NCBI GenBank assembly: GCA_039881045.1
Contig: JAYWVB010000090.1
Span: forward strand, 16,659-80,658
DNA: 64,000 bases
Direction of reading: 5' to 3'
Origin: Chaetomium olivaceum
Taxonomy: Eukaryota; Ascomycota; Sordariomycetes; Sordariales; Chaetomiaceae
Numbering within the stretch: position 1 is the first letter of the stretch; the number at the start of each line of letters is the position of its first letter. The position numbers were made by a program, and so were the translations under genes. Positions 47,461-63,800 of the stretch are shown here, piece after piece. The notes under the pieces were generated by a model that saw only the letters and a list, made by a program, of their open reading frames with translations, made no database searches and was not told the DNA's origin.

Positions 47461-50400
47461 GTAATAATAAAAAAAAAAGGTACATTAGTTTACCTTAGGT
47501 CCCCCCCCCCCACCCCTCCTACTCCTCCTCTTCTTCTTCCACCTCCCCCCTCCTACCCCCCAACCCCCCAACCCCCGGTAAGGTTGGGACCGCTAGGACG
47601 CGGGGACCGCCCTCCCACGCTCGCCCTGGATCACCGCCTAATGCTTTCACACGGCGAAGTGCGGGAGCCGGGCCGGCCGCTGGGCGAGGATCTTGAGACG
47701 TGGACCGACGGGTTGGCAGACACGCAGGGTCTGGAACGCTGCCATCCGATCAGGTGAGCTCGGGCGGGATGCCGATGGCCTGGTACATATCTCGGGCCCG
47801 GGCGCCGAACACTTTTCCTCGTCTTGTAGGAAGAAGTACGTAAGGAGGTATGTATGTATGTATGTACCTGCGGAATACTCACATTCATCCATGCAATGCA
47901 ATGGGATGGGATGTCTCTCGTCCTCTCGGCTTGCCCGCGACACACCAAAGCACACGCACAAGCACAAGCACGCCCGCCCTGCGCGGTATGTATTCCGTAC
48001 ATACATTGACTCCAGTTTGCTGCTGTCTTGGGCCAGCCACCGACCCGGCGGAATGGACTGCGGCGCGCCCAGGTTGGCGATCACTGGGCAATGAGCGACG
48101 GAGAAGCAGGGCAGCTGTCCCAAAGCAACATGTCCGAGCCAGCGTGTAGCGTGTGCTGAAAGAGCTACTTGCTGACGCCAGGCGTGCTGGGCTCCATTGT
48201 CAGGTGTTAGCGCTACCTGACCTCGCTGAGCGACAGCCAGACCAAACATGTCTGACCAAACGGCTCAGCTTGAGTTTAGCCCGGCTCATCCCTTTGGATG
48301 ACGGGCTCTCACCGCCTTGCACGGTCGAGAAGTGATTGCAGCCAAGCTGCATGCATGCATGCTGCGTGCGTGCACATTTCTCCACGACCCTCGACGTGCT
48401 GGCGTACCCGTAGGCACGTCGACTTGTGGATCTGAGGTCAGTGGTGCGTCCGCCGTCCAGGGTCTCGAGGGTCCCTGGGCACCGAGTCACGGGAGTGGTC
48501 GGGCTGTCGGGGGGCAGGCTGCGCTAGTGCCTTCGGTACGGGACAGCGCCGTTGGCAGCTGCCAGTGGTTGGCGCTCATTTATCCTCCACACACCTTCTC
48601 CGCTGCTCGCTCTCACCAGAGCGACAAGCCATGTGGGCTAAAAGGCCGCGGCGACGGCGGCGGCGGCGGCAGCAGGTCACATCAAAGCCCCAGTGCTCTG
48701 GCACGGTACGCGGACCTCCACTCACGACTTGGGAGCCATGGATATCGGGCAGCACGTCTTCTTTCTCCAGTGGAGCGGGAAAATTACCCGCTGCAAAGCT
48801 CGGCCTAGCCAAACATAATCACAGAAAGACTCGGGCAAGCCGGGGAGGGGCGTGCAAGATTCACCACCTCGAGGGTGTGAGCCGCGGCATGACACGGGTA
48901 GCCTGAAGGAGGAAAAGGAAAACGAAGTGTCGAAACTGACTGAAGGGGCCCGGTCGGCGCGAGAAGAACCTGGAGGCCCCAATCTGCTTTTGGGCAGCGC
49001 CCGTCTTTCATCGCGGGAGCTTCGGGTGTTTCGAGTCCCGCCGCCGAGTCCTGCATTGTCTGACATGCTCACCGGGCCCTGGAGAAAGGGCCGGCCGCCA
49101 CAATGTAGAATTAGAGCGAGTTGACAATCGATGACGGCCATGACCGACATGAACTGCCGTCTCGGGAAGGGGTGCCGCAAACGCAAAGCATTCTCCCCCC
49201 CCTGCCTGAGACGAAGCAGATATTTCCAGACTTGCAATTGCCCCGGGTCCGATTTGACGGCAATCCTTTCAATTTAATCTTTCCGGCGGAGTGACGGGAG
49301 AAACGGGCGGGCCTCGAGGCCGACTTACATACTCATCCATACAAAGTCGAGATGACATGGTCCATATGGAGACCGGGGATGGACGAGACATGGACCAAGA
49401 AGTCCCGGGGGACGGTCAAGCGCAACATTCTTCATGCGGCCAGATCCGGTAGCCAGCCAGGGATGGGAATGTCCTGCTCCGGAGTCTTCCTCTTTCAGCT
49501 CTCAGACCAAACCTTCGACCTTTTCTGGTAGGGTAATCAAATCTCCATCACCGGCGGCACAAGCCGATCAGTCCTTGGCGTCAACGAAGAGCTCACCCTT
49601 CCCACTGGCAAAACCCAAAACCGCTCGGTTCGCGTCATCAAGGCCCGCTTCCCGTGGCGGATCCCGTCCCGCCTCTTAAAAAAAAAAAAACCTCGTCTCC
49701 AGTGCCCGGGCCTCGGGATGCAATGCCACGACAACTCATCCTTCCCTCCCTGTCTTTTCTTGTCGTCCCTTGTCTTTCTCGTCTTCCCTGTGCTCCCTTG
49801 CCCTCCCTACCTCGCCCTGCCTGCCCCAGACTTGGGCTCACCGACACAATGATAATGCAGGACAGATGCAGCTAAGTTCGACCGGTCAGGGAGTGGAGTC
49901 GCATCTTCCCGGGCAGGACCCCAAACCACACCCAAAGATCCATGAGCTTCCGGAAGTTGTCGTTGCTGATCTTCGAATAGGGTGGGCCTGGCCCGGCTGT
50001 TAGGGACCGCATGGAACACCGTCATATGCTTTTCGGCAGCTGCTGCAACCGCCGCCTGCATGTCCAATCAAGAAACGTGTTCCTTGGGCAGCACAGGACA
50101 AGCCGAACTGCGCGCCATGGCTGCACAACAGGACCACCAACACCCCGGGCTGTTCTGGACGTCACGAGAAGCCGGACCGAAGCACAAGATTGTCCATGTG
50201 GGAGAAAGTCTCGAAGCCCCCGTGGTCTTTTCTTCTTCCCCCGGTTCTGCCGCATTTCCCGATTCGTTTATCATCCATGGAGCCATGCGCCTGGCTTGGG
50301 TACCTATCGATGTATGCCTGTACATCCATCCATCCAAGCGCGTTCCGGCCCTCTCGCCGACGCCACTCAGCACAGTCCAAGCTCTTGCATGCCGCACCCG

Positions 50401-53400
50401 ACGCCCGCCTCCCGGTTCGGCATCGGCATATTCTTCATCGAATCCTCCAGTTTTTTGGGGGCCGCGCCCACGGGCCCATGCGCGTACCCGGCCGGAAACC
50501 TGCCGTTGGCGTCAGCGAACGTGCATCTGATGCTGCAGAAAGACCCTGGACCACTTTGCACTTGCTCTGACCCCCTACTTTCTCCTCCTGAAATCTCACA
50601 TACAAAACCCATCGACACGATACGGACGAGAGGGAAAGGAAGAAGCGATAGGCGAGAACGTCCGAGATAGACGACGACGGTACCGAGTGGTGCCGCCGGA
50701 ACCCGAGACAGACACACCCATCTTTGATGTCGCAGGCCGCATCAGGCCATCGGTTTCACAAGGCTGAGACCGTGGGCGCCGCCGGCAGAGCAGACCTACT
50801 GCGTATATGTACCGCACTGCACCGCATCGCAGTCTGTATGTACATGCGTACATACATACAAACATACATGTACGGATGTCACCGTCACCGTCACCGCATG
50901 CCCGCCCTTAGCTCGCGACATACCTTACCTTGCCTGCCCTACACAGATCTGGGGTAAGAAGGGGTGGTGGGTGTCTCGCAGCTGTCGCTGGCGATCCCCC
51001 GCATTTCGCCGGCCGGCCCTGTGATGTATTGCCCTCTCGCACGGATATGTAGTAGGCCTCGCTTTACGAGGGCGTGGGGTGACCGGTTAGCGAACTCGTG
51101 CCAGTCGTTGGTTTAGGGAGGGACTGTTGTCCGACGTGCCTATCTGATTGTGTCGTGTGCGGTCTTTGGGGTCATGGGACCTCACAGTATCGGTCGGGAA
51201 ACAGGGTAAGTCTCTTCCATGCCGAGTCGGCTTCGATCGCCCCCCTGTGAAGGAAGGGAGAGAATGACCCCGGACTGCTCTCTGAGTTGTTGCTTTGCAC
51301 CATATACCCCCGGCCGCAGCGGATCGAGCAACTTTCTGCTGCTGCATTGTCATCCTGCTCTAGTTCTGCATGTCAGCACAAAATACAAGTCTACGTATGT
51401 GCTCAGTCTGTCTCTCTTGCAGCAGTAGCCGCCCTTGAAAAAATGCCTCCCTGTCTTCCTACATGGGTGGTGCAGGATTCACGTGGGGGTCTATCAGGGT
51501 TAGACTGCCTCCCTAACTTGGCTCCTTCTTCCCCGCCTTCAAAGATCCTTCTTCTTTTATGCCTCGGCTGTTGTTGCTGGCTGCTGCCAGGGAGAGCTGG
51601 AGCGGGGGTTGCGGGTGCCGGGGCGGGCTCTGATACACCGGCGCGTGTGAGGTAGCGATGGCGATGGGATGGGGCCGGGATTCATCGGGGCGGGGGTAAA
51701 TCGGGTCGGCGCCGACCCGCGGTCCGGGCCGAACACTCCACCGCCTCTACTTCCCCGGGCAATAATAGGACGTGAGGCCTTTACTCTCGCTCTCGTTAAA
51801 CCGCGGAGACATTCTGGAGCCAAGACCAACCAGGCTGTTGACGCCAACTTACCTTACCCAGCAACTACCACCCATGATACCACATAGAACGTATCGGGAA
51901 GGACTACGAAGACGAAGACATGGCTATCCCGGTCTGCTAGCGCAGAGAGTACGTGCAGGTCGTTCTTGAAATTTTATATAAAAAGATCAATTCGTCCTGA
52001 CAGCGTTCTAGCTCCTATCACATGACCCGCACTGAGGAATCCAGACCCGTCTCAGTCGTGGATGGTATGTGCTACACCGACGCCTTTTAGTCCATTTCGA
52101 GTTGTGTACGTTGCCCATATGAATCCCTTCGAGGAGGAAATCAGGTTCCTCAATTTTCCGTGCCGTCCCTTTTCTGAGATGGCCTGTATGTACCGGCATG
52201 TCGTCTCCGGGCCAGCTTCCCCGCCCAGTATGGGCTCACTCCCCTTTCTCTCTTCTAAACACCGTCTTGCGCTGGCTACAATCTTAAGATCCGCGGCACG
52301 TGTAACCTTTATTTGTTTGTTTACTATCGCCCCTGAAATGATGGCATAGGAACTTTCAATGACAGCAGTTGTAGCTTATCGTTCAATCGATGAAGAGCAT
52401 CTGCCATACCATACTGCCAGCCCCATTCACACACGCAATGGCCCATCAAAGTGTGGTGCCCAACCTCAACCTCAACCGCCATTCACTACCTAAGACAGGC
52501 CTCACATTGTCGTATATTCGCCAATAATCCAACCCAGCGCAGCTGATGATCTGACGTTGACGTTGACCACCTCCCCGCCACCTCAACAACTAGCGCCCAC
52601 CAGCAAAAAAACCACTGAGACACCTCCCAACCAATCCGAACAGCGACTGAGCTGATGTGCAGCAAAGTCTCAGACCCGGCCCACCCCGAAAACGCCGCCG
52701 CCCCCCCCCCCCCCTCACATACCACACACCACCACGGGTACCGTACGCTTCTCCCGAAACAGAGACACCACCACCACCACAACAACACACACACCATCCT
52801 TGCTTTTTTTTCTTATCCTTTCCCACCCCCCTCCCCGACGAGGAGAGACAGAGAGGAGGGGGGGTGGGGTGGGACACGGGAACATCCATCCATCTCGCGA
52901 TCCACACTGAAAAAGACAATACGAGAGGACGTCATCCAGCAGAGCAGCCACTTACAGCGACTTACAGCGCCCATTCCCGCATGCTGAGTGGGCGTGCCGC
53001 CCACACTTCCGAATTGGGTTTGCTGCAGGATGCCGCCCACCCAAAGCATTCGACTTAACTAGTGTATTCGAGACGGCCGTTTGCTTTTGCAGGCTGTTCG
53101 CCAGATGTTATTGGTTTTGTTAATTGGTCGTCGTTCTTGGTTTTTGTTTCTTGGGGTTGGGTTGTTCTCGGCTGTTCACTGGCTTACCTTCCTTACTGGT
53201 TGGGGTTTTGAAGGGAGCCAGCCGACCGACCACTCTCCAAAACCGTATCTATCAGCAGCAGCAGCAATGTGTTGGTTCGGTCCAAGTCGGGTCCTGGGGC
53301 TAGATCGTCATGATTACGATTCATGTTCCCCGGGAGGGGTGACAATGGTCCCTTTCGGGGTCCGCCCCTTTTCTTTGGGCCGGCAGGGCTCAGGCAAGGC

Positions 53401-53824
53401 ATCTCTCCCCTCATTCTCCCATCATCGTTCCCCTTCTCCCCCGCTTCATGGTTCCATTCGGGGCTAGAGGAGATGAAATCAAGAGATTCTGGCTTACTTT
53501 ACATTAGCCCACCGCGGCCGGTGTATGTAGTCGGTTGTATTAATGTATGGCTGCCCAGCTGGATCAGGAGATACGAGGCAAGGACCTCCAATCTGGGCGA
53601 ATTGAGGCATGTCCCACCACACTGGCTGAGAATTGGGTGAGAAAGGGCGGGAATTGGGATGGGACTCGGTGAAGCCTCGCCCGGCAGTGTACGCTACACT
53701 ACGTAGACAGGGCGGGCAAGGCAGGTATGGTGTGCAGGAGCGGCTATTCTAGGAAGCCATCCCGTCCGCTGACCCGCATCCGCATTTTCATAAACAGCAC
53801 AGCACAACACACACGACGCAGACG

Positions 53825-53910
53825 CACACACACACACACACCTCACACCTGCAGCAGCGGGCGACGGTGCCGGCAGCTGCTGGGTGTGTGTGTGTGTGTG
53901 TGTGTGTGTG
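53825..53910. repeat. (CA)n and (TG)n tracts flanking a GC-rich core
   Basis: A CA dinucleotide tract (about 53825-53841) and a longer TG tract (about 53884-53910) face each other across a 42-bp GC-rich core that itself contains CAGCAGC and GCAGCTGCTG. The tracts are complementary, so the strand can fold into a long hairpin. Confidence 0.85.
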
Positions 53911-56324
53911 ATGGTGGCTACCTGCGGCATCTCATCTCATTGCCTTGCGCAGGACGGAAGCAGGGGAGGAGGGGTGGGTGTTTGGCAGCTGGACGGACGG
54001 GGTGGGTGGGGGAGAGACAGGACAACGTAGGGAAAATAGGTGATGTGCAGTCTGGGCCATCCAGCCCCCCCTTCTCGGTAAGGCATATGCAATCCACAAC
54101 ACACCCTACCCTGCCGCCCTCCCTCTTCGTGTATGTGGAAAGTAAGGTAAGGTACCTGTGCATGCGGGCTGCCCGGCTGGGTGGACGTACAGTTCCGTGA
54201 GTGGTTGTTCCCATCTGAAACACGGCTTGTCGAGGACAGCATACATGCACACCCCCGTAGCTCCCCCTCCCCTTCGGCGCTCGCTGTGTTCCTCGTTTAT
54301 CGGATCAGCCACTGAGACCCTTGGGCTGAGACATGCTGACGTCGTGGGTAGACCCCTCTTCTTCACACCCACCCTCGGGGCCACCAGCGCTAGACCCGCT
54401 GTGTTGGGTCTCGCAGATGCGGGACCTCGCATTGGGGAATTCGGTGGAGATGTTGACGAAAGGGGAGAGGGGAGAGGGGAGAGAGCGGGGACTGTATAGT
54501 ATGATATGCAGGCCTGCCGAATCTGACATGGTACGGTTGATGCCCGGGTCGGAGGCTCTCTCTTCCTCCGATCTGGTCTGGACTCTGGACTTCTGGACTT
54601 CTGGACCCCTCACCCCCTCCTCCACCCATGTCGTATGTCGTGCGTTACCCATCGTCCACGTGCTTGCCGATCAGATCGCGGATCGGAACGTATCTGACCT
54701 GGGTGTCACTGGAGTGGCAAGGTCAGGGTGGTCACGAGACACTGATGCCGTCCTGTATTTAGAAACAGGGAATCAGAGACACGGCTGCTGTGTCGAGAAG
54801 GTATCGTCAGCTGCCAGGTCAGGAGTGTTCGGTGGAACGCATTCATGTCGTCTGCTCTCTTGCTTGACGTGGATTGTTTGTGTCACCCAAATGACGAAGG
54901 GAGATGTTCATCTCGCCCCCAAACCCCGAAGAATGCATCCTCCAGCCAACCAGGGCTAGGTTGAGGGAGAAGTCAGCCGCGCTTGACGACGGTTGTGTAA
55001 CGCAGCGTTACTGCTGCCACGTTAACACAACCTCCTACCGCGTTTCGACCCAAGAACCCAAAATATTATTAGACGGCTGACAACGCATCATAGGTAAAGC
55101 ACTTTTCAACCGACCCTGCCGTCTTCATAAGCATGATGATAACCCCCCAATCTTCCAATCTTACCCCCAATACTTCACAGCCGAAAAATAAAGCGTGGGC
55201 GTAGCACAGCAGCAACCGGTGTGCCGAGAATATTCGAAGCTGAAATGAGCGTACCAAAGAGGAGGACCGGTCAAAACAAAAACAACCGAACGGGCCCAAA
55301 GCAGGAGAACGGCAACAGTCGGGCTTCCATTGACGGTGCCGAGATAAGAGGCCCTGTTGGGCATTGATGAGGCCGCCTTCGAAGGACATTCGGGACCATG
55401 TTCAATTCCAAGGAGGGTGATGGGCCGAGCGGTTGCATGTCTGGGAATTGATGACATTGGGTTTGATACTGGGTGTTGGTCCTTGGAAGGGAGCCACGGA
55501 CCGTCTAGTTTGTCTGAGCGTATCATCAGAGTTAAACTGGATCGTGACATGAAGCCAAAGTAAAAGAAACGGAAAAAGGAATGGAAACGAAGGAGAATGG
55601 TGCGAGGTTTGTATCCTCAGCGGGGATGGCATCTGAGATGTTGAGGGTAGGCAAATCCATCCATGTTATTCCCACATTGCAAACCAATATTTCCAGGCAC
55701 ATATTCACAATGTTCACAATCACAAGAAGAAAGCGTTCAGATTGTTCGTTTTGACTGAGGAAATGATAATAGATAAGGTAATGAATCGGTGGCTTGGCAT
55801 TGTGGGCCAGCATTCCCTGCTCCAGGTATCTGTGGCTCAACCTGGCGTGGCTTGGTGGCTCATGGGCCTCCCAGCTATGCACGGACCGCCAATAGCGGCG
55901 GCGGGTGGTCTTGCGACAATGCATCGGCCATTCAGCCTTGTTCTGCTATTGTTCAGCCTTGCCCGCCATCTCCCACCATCCATCACCAAGACATTCAAAC
56001 CGCCTACACCGGCTCGACTTCTTTGTCCTTCGGCCTTGACACTCTTCATTCCGTTTCTAAGATTGAATACTCCTTGTCTTCTCTTTTAGATTCCCAGCTT
56101 GAACCCTGCAAAGCATTCCCGAGCACGAGTACGAGATCAGGGACGGAGCTTTGTGCACCTTATTCGTCACCTGGGTTCACGCCGGTTCAACGCGAGTCCA
56201 TCCTTGAAGAGCGGACTAGCCGAATCCTTCTAAGCTGTGAAGGGTCGTCTACCTCCTCAGGCTCCTTGCGACCAGCGATTCCCCCTTTCAATCCATCCTC
56301 CGACCAGAAGCCAAACATCAAAAC

Positions 56325-57051
56325 ATGGCCAGCCAAAACCCATCCACGCCTGTGAAGGTGCCCTCATCGGCAGCCAGCTACACCGCGGCCACCCTCGACC
56401 CTGACCTCAGATCACAAATCAACTCGATATTAATAAAGGAAGGCCATGTCACCAAGTAAGCCAGCCAGCCAGCCAGCCAGCCAGCTCAACACCCTTCACT
56501 CCCTTTCCCCTTTCACCCCCCCCACAACCCAGCCCACCCACCTCCCACCATCAACCCACTAACCGGCTCCCTTCCCCACCACCAAAAACAGAATCCAAGA
56601 CAGCCTCTTGCACGCGCTGCACTCGCACAAGTCCAACTGGCCGACCGCCGTGCAAACCCACGCCCTCTCCCTCCTCCGCTCCGGCGAAGTGACCTCCTTC
56701 CCGGCCCTCCTCCGCCGCGTCCTCGAAGACGTCCGCCAAGACACCACCTTCTCCCCCAACGGTACCACCACCACCACGAACGGCAGCAAGGCCGGCGCGG
56801 CGACGGCGACGACGACGGCGAACGGTACATCAGCAGAAGAGAACGGCACGCCGACAGCGAACGGCAGCAGCAGCAGCAGCAGCAGCAAGACCAACGGCGC
56901 CTCCGCCGCTGCAGCTAATAACGGCACGGGCGCCGGTGCCGGTGCCAGGCCGAGCCTTGCCGTGCCGTCGACTGTGGTGGATGAGGCGTTGAAGGTGACG
57001 AGGGACTGTCTGGACTCGGTGTGCGAGATGGATGAGAGCGGTGGGACGTGA
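56325..57051 (+). CDS. Small protein of unknown function, 196 residues
   Basis: Exons 56325-56455 and 56592-57051; the junction K-IQDSLLHAL restores an open frame and the total length is a multiple of three. I do not recognise the family with certainty. The first ~95 residues are ordered and helical in character (TLDPDLRSQINSILIKEGHV, then LLHALHSHKSNWPTAVQTHA and LLRSGEVTSFPALLRRVLED), which looks like a compact conserved domain. The middle is an Asn/Gly/Thr/Ser/Ala low-complexity linker with a serine run. The C-terminal ~28 residues (PSTVVDEALKVTRDCLDSVC) again look helical. The intron starts directly with AGCC tetranucleotide repeats after the donor (56456). No signal peptide or membrane segment; a nuclear or cytosolic adaptor role would be a guess. 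Confidence 0.75.
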
Positions 57052-58185
57052 AGTGGGTAGGGCGACGAAGGGGGGGGAGGGGGAGGGGGAGGGGTGGTGG
57101 CGGAACTACACATACACACATAAACACACACATACAAGGAGGGGAGGTGATTAGGACCGTGGTTTGTGCCGTCGGGTGTATCGCTCGCCTTCCGCTTCCG
57201 CTTCAAGAGTAGGGGGGGTGGTGGTGGTGGGACCAGGATACGACAGGCAGACGGCGGCAGACCTGTCGGGGATGTCACATCCCGTGCACAACAACACCGA
57301 GCACACACACACACTTCTTTTTTTCTTCTTTTTCTTCTTAACTTTTCCGCGGGGCACAACAACCGACTGACCGACTTCATCCGCGGTCGGCATCGATGAC
57401 CGCTTACTTACTTACTTACTTGCCTGCCTGCCTGCCTGCCTGCCTACTACGCTTGAGTGGCTAGAAGAGAGGGGGAGGGGATACCCGAGGACGATCACGA
57501 TTAAAGAGGGAGCGGGCAAATGTTATGGCTTGGACTGGGATGCGATGCGATGCGATGCGATGCCATCGGGGACAAACGATAGCTGGATAACGAAGCGGGA
57601 CGTCTTTTCTTGGGTTTAATGTACATTTAATCAGATCAGAGCATTGCGGGGGACGGGGCATCGCAATGGGAATGGGAATGCTCAACCACCTATTTCTGGG
57701 CTCGTATCGTGCCTTCATTGCTGTCTTTGGCCGCGCGATGCGGCAGGATGCCAGGCTGGTTATGACGGCTGGCTGATATAAAAAAGCTGGACGCATGATC
57801 TACAATCACAACGATCGGTACACATCACCATCGACACCAACACACGGCAACAAAGTCAAGGAAACCGTAATCTATGCTCTGTCTGTCCGAGTGCGCCGTA
57901 ATGACAACACGCCGCTAACATGCGGCGGGCTACCAGACATTGTCCCGTTCCCCCAAACTACGGCCGCCCAATCTACTCGACTCCGCCTCCCACACCCAAA
58001 AGCAAGCATCCCTCCAGTCTCTGCCAACGCAGTCTCGCACGGGTAGTCACGTTTCAGCTGGCCTAGAGTTAGGTAGGTAGCTATCGGATCCCCAACGACC
58101 ATGGTCTCATCATGTCATGACGATTAAAGGAAAAAGAGCTAGAATACACAAGATCCCAGAGACCAGATTCTTAGACCCAATCTAT
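57052..58185. other. Convergent intergenic region with simple repeats
   Basis: Between the small unknown gene (+) and the CDC48 stop (-). Contains G-rich sequence at about 57070-57100, TTAC/TGCC tetranucleotides and a GATGC pentanucleotide run at about 57541-57563. No gene seen. Confidence 0.55.
57400..57446. repeat. Tetranucleotide repeats (TTAC)n then (TGCC)n
   Basis: About four to five TTAC units pass directly into about six TGCC units. Confidence 0.9.
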
Positions 58186-60891
<2,706 letters not shown>

Positions 60892-63800
60892 CTTGCTGGG
60901 CCTGAGCGCGAGCTGCGGCAATCGGCGGGGGTTGGGTGGGAGAGCTGTGCTCTGGTGCGGGGTTGCGAGAAGGGTATACTTTCGCAAGGAGAAGGAAGGT
61001 TGTATGGGAAGAGGTGTTCCGGAACTGGGGGACTTTTGTGATAAGGAAGAAAAGCCTTGGGTTTGGCGGCCTTCCCGTTGACTTGAAGAAGTAGAGCGCA
61101 GGTGGATGTTCGGAAGTTGCCTCCACGGTGCTGCGGGACAACAGGCGGCAACTCAGTGACGTGCGGAGCTTGGGCGGCGAAGCCCGTGCGTTCCATCTTC
61201 AGGCACGCTGGGGGCTGGCCCGAGCGTCAGACCTGACCAACCAGCCAATGGAAAAACGCTCGTTGTGTGGAACCTTCTAGCTATTCGACCAACTTCGATT
61301 TGAAGTCACCAGTTTGTATGTATTCGTACACCAACTCCTCCATCTTTCTAAGGTTGCGGAAGAGCCGGTTGTCCATTCGAGAGCTAAGAAATGGGAGATG
61401 TGTTCTTTTCATTATTCCTAACCTAACGTAGTCATTCTTTTTCTTTCTTTTTTCCCTTTTTTTCTTCTTTTCCATTTTGGCGAAGAGGCGAATCCCTAAG
61501 GTCGGGCGACCTTCTCCGGCCTCGCCTCCGACCATGCCACCGGCCACCGCCTTCTATGCGCCGTTTCGGCCGTTGAGCAAGCAAGCCCCAAGTGGATGTT
61601 TTCACCGGAAGTGCATGTAAAATCACGAACCCACAATAAATCACAACCCCGCGTTGGACGATGCGACTTGAAAGCTGGCCAGCGATTTGCGTTGATGCAA
61701 GCAAATGGTCCCCCGCAGGTGTCATCAAGAAGTCTTGGTGGCCGCTTGACATGGAGTTTGTCGTGTTTGACGGCAACTTGCAGATTTTGGTATCCATAGC
61801 TGACACCTGAGCTCAAACTAGTGTGTGTCAATGATTAGTACGAAGTCGGGTGCGGTCATCGCAACGCCTGCATGCATCATCATATGCACCATCGGAGCAA
61901 TGGCCCACAGATCATCCGATCAACGAATCTCCATGCTGCGGCCAGTACTCGAGAGGAGGGAGTATGTACGTCGTACCACCGGCGAGCGGCTCCATTGCTG
62001 CGTGGGAGGAAGGATTTGAAGGCTGGGGTACTGAGTTTGGAGGGGTTGATCGGGTGTACTGCGAGCCGTGGTCTCATATGTATATGCAGAGACCGGTGAC
62101 CGCCTTGCCGAGACTGTCACACCCCTTCCCAAAGGCCTGGGAATGGTGGGAAGCACGAAGTGGCTTCCTCGCACCCTTGTCCCCCACACGGCCAAGAAGC
62201 TGGCTGTTGGGCAACGAAGAGCCGCATGGAAGGCCGGCAGAAGGTTCCCTTGGGGGCGGCGAGGAGGATGCAACCTTACTTGGACACCCGGATTCCCGCA
62301 CTTTGTTTCTCCGCTGGTTTCGTCTGGTCCCCCGATGCGATGTGTTTTAAGACGTGACCACCCTCGCCCTCACCTACGGCACGGTTAGCTTAAATGGGCG
62401 GGATCAGTTCTGCCTACTCTTCACACAGTAAGGGACGGTTTGAAGTATGACACCTGAGGCATTGGCGCCAAACAAACCATGCTGACGGGAGGATTTTGGC
62501 TTTCAAGGCATCAGTCAACGACTTCACTTGTTTAGTTACTCCGTAGGGGAACGGAGCTTACTCCGCACTCGCTTGGAGTGATGGTTTTGACGCCAGAACA
62601 ACACGACAAATGACGGCGGGATTATCCGAAGTAGGGAAAGGATGGAGGAGGAGGGAAGAATTGGGCTGCCCCGCTACTGAACCAACTATGTGCACGGTGC
62701 TGCAGTCTCCCTCTCGTTGAAATCGCTGGGCATTTCGGAGATACACTCTGTTGCTTGCGTGAGCTGCTGCTGCCATGAGCCGTCATCTTTCATTTTCAGC
62801 TCATACCACATCGTTTACAAATCAAAAAGGTCTAATTTAGCAGGCAACAATGGAGCGGGAGAGTAATATCGAGCAGTGGCTGGTTCCTCGTTTCAGCTGT
62901 TGAAGCTGGGGAAATATATCTGCCTGAGAAGGAATACTCTCGAATTCGCCAGCCTCAAAGCTTGTGCCATTTCACCCGTCCCAAGATCAGATCTAAGCGA
63001 GTTCCACTAGAGGCTTGGCCAGCAGCCCAGGGGAGACAACACAACAAGCGGTGACGTTGACAGCTGACGGAGCATGATTAAAAAATAATAATTGGTGTCT
63101 TTGCAATCAGGGGAGGGATGGTATCAGCACGATGAATGGGGTGACCCGGGGGTTCGAGAGCCGTTAGAGTGGGAGAAGTTAAACTATGATCCCTGTATTT
63201 AATGATTGGTTCGGCACCGACGCAGTCAGGGGGGACGCATATCTCGGTGCCGAAGAACCTTGCAGGTCGTGGCGGAGGCGGGGTCGTTCGCACCAGGCAT
63301 CAAGAAGACGGTATATTCCGTACGTGGACGATATCTTTGCGTAAGTGAGCCAAACCGCGCGTTTTCCAGGCAAACAGAAGCCCGGATTCGATTTGGACAT
63401 GTTTTTCAAGATATCGTGGGGGTGGAGGAGATGTCTCGGTCCGAGTGCCGATTTCCTCGATCTCGGGTCCGTTTGGGGGCCGATTGGTATGTGTGGGGGC
63501 CAAGAGGCTCAAGGATCTTTTAGCAGTTCATGGGTTAAGCTTTCAGGGCCGGCCTGAGCGAAATGGCTTGATGGGCCAAGTGGTCGGGGAAGGTCAGATG
63601 GCACGTCTTGAGATTTGCAGCTAACTATTTTCTCACCTCATTTTCTGCAACGGTCCTGCATCAAAATCCCTGGGAGCCAAGACGCAAGAGGGCCAATTAG
63701 GGGGTAAGTTTTCGAGTGCACGCCAATTTTGGAGTCTCCGGCACAGTTCCTGAGTTCCCGTTCACTCTCCAGTGGGCTGGCTTGGTTGTATGTATGGATG

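Larger units (their letters stand above)
45782..56324. other. 10.5-kb region without supportable genes
   Basis: No open stretch here shows a domain, a biased composition or a matching splice partner. The longest plus-strand candidates (50011-50670 and 54333-54959) overlap comparable frames on both strands. Simple sequence is common: CACACC words at 47405-47460, a C run and pyrimidine tract at about 47502-47580, TATG repeats near 47848-47865, an A13 run near 49678, TACA/TGTA repeats at about 50830-50875, a C14-like run near 52691, and paired CA/TG tracts at 53825-53910. Two 5' flanks face into it (HMT1 leftward, the 196-residue gene rightward), so long promoters, leaders or noncoding transcripts are possible. 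No tRNA or 5S rRNA seen. Confidence 0.5.

Noticed and set aside
50011..50670. 219-codon plus-strand open frame in the gene-poor region
   Set aside because: Cys/Arg/Pro/His-rich random-like composition, overlapped by equally long frames on both strands, and no splice partner or domain.
54333..54959. 208-codon plus-strand open frame
   Set aside because: No recognisable motif and no biased codon pattern; competing frames on the other strand.
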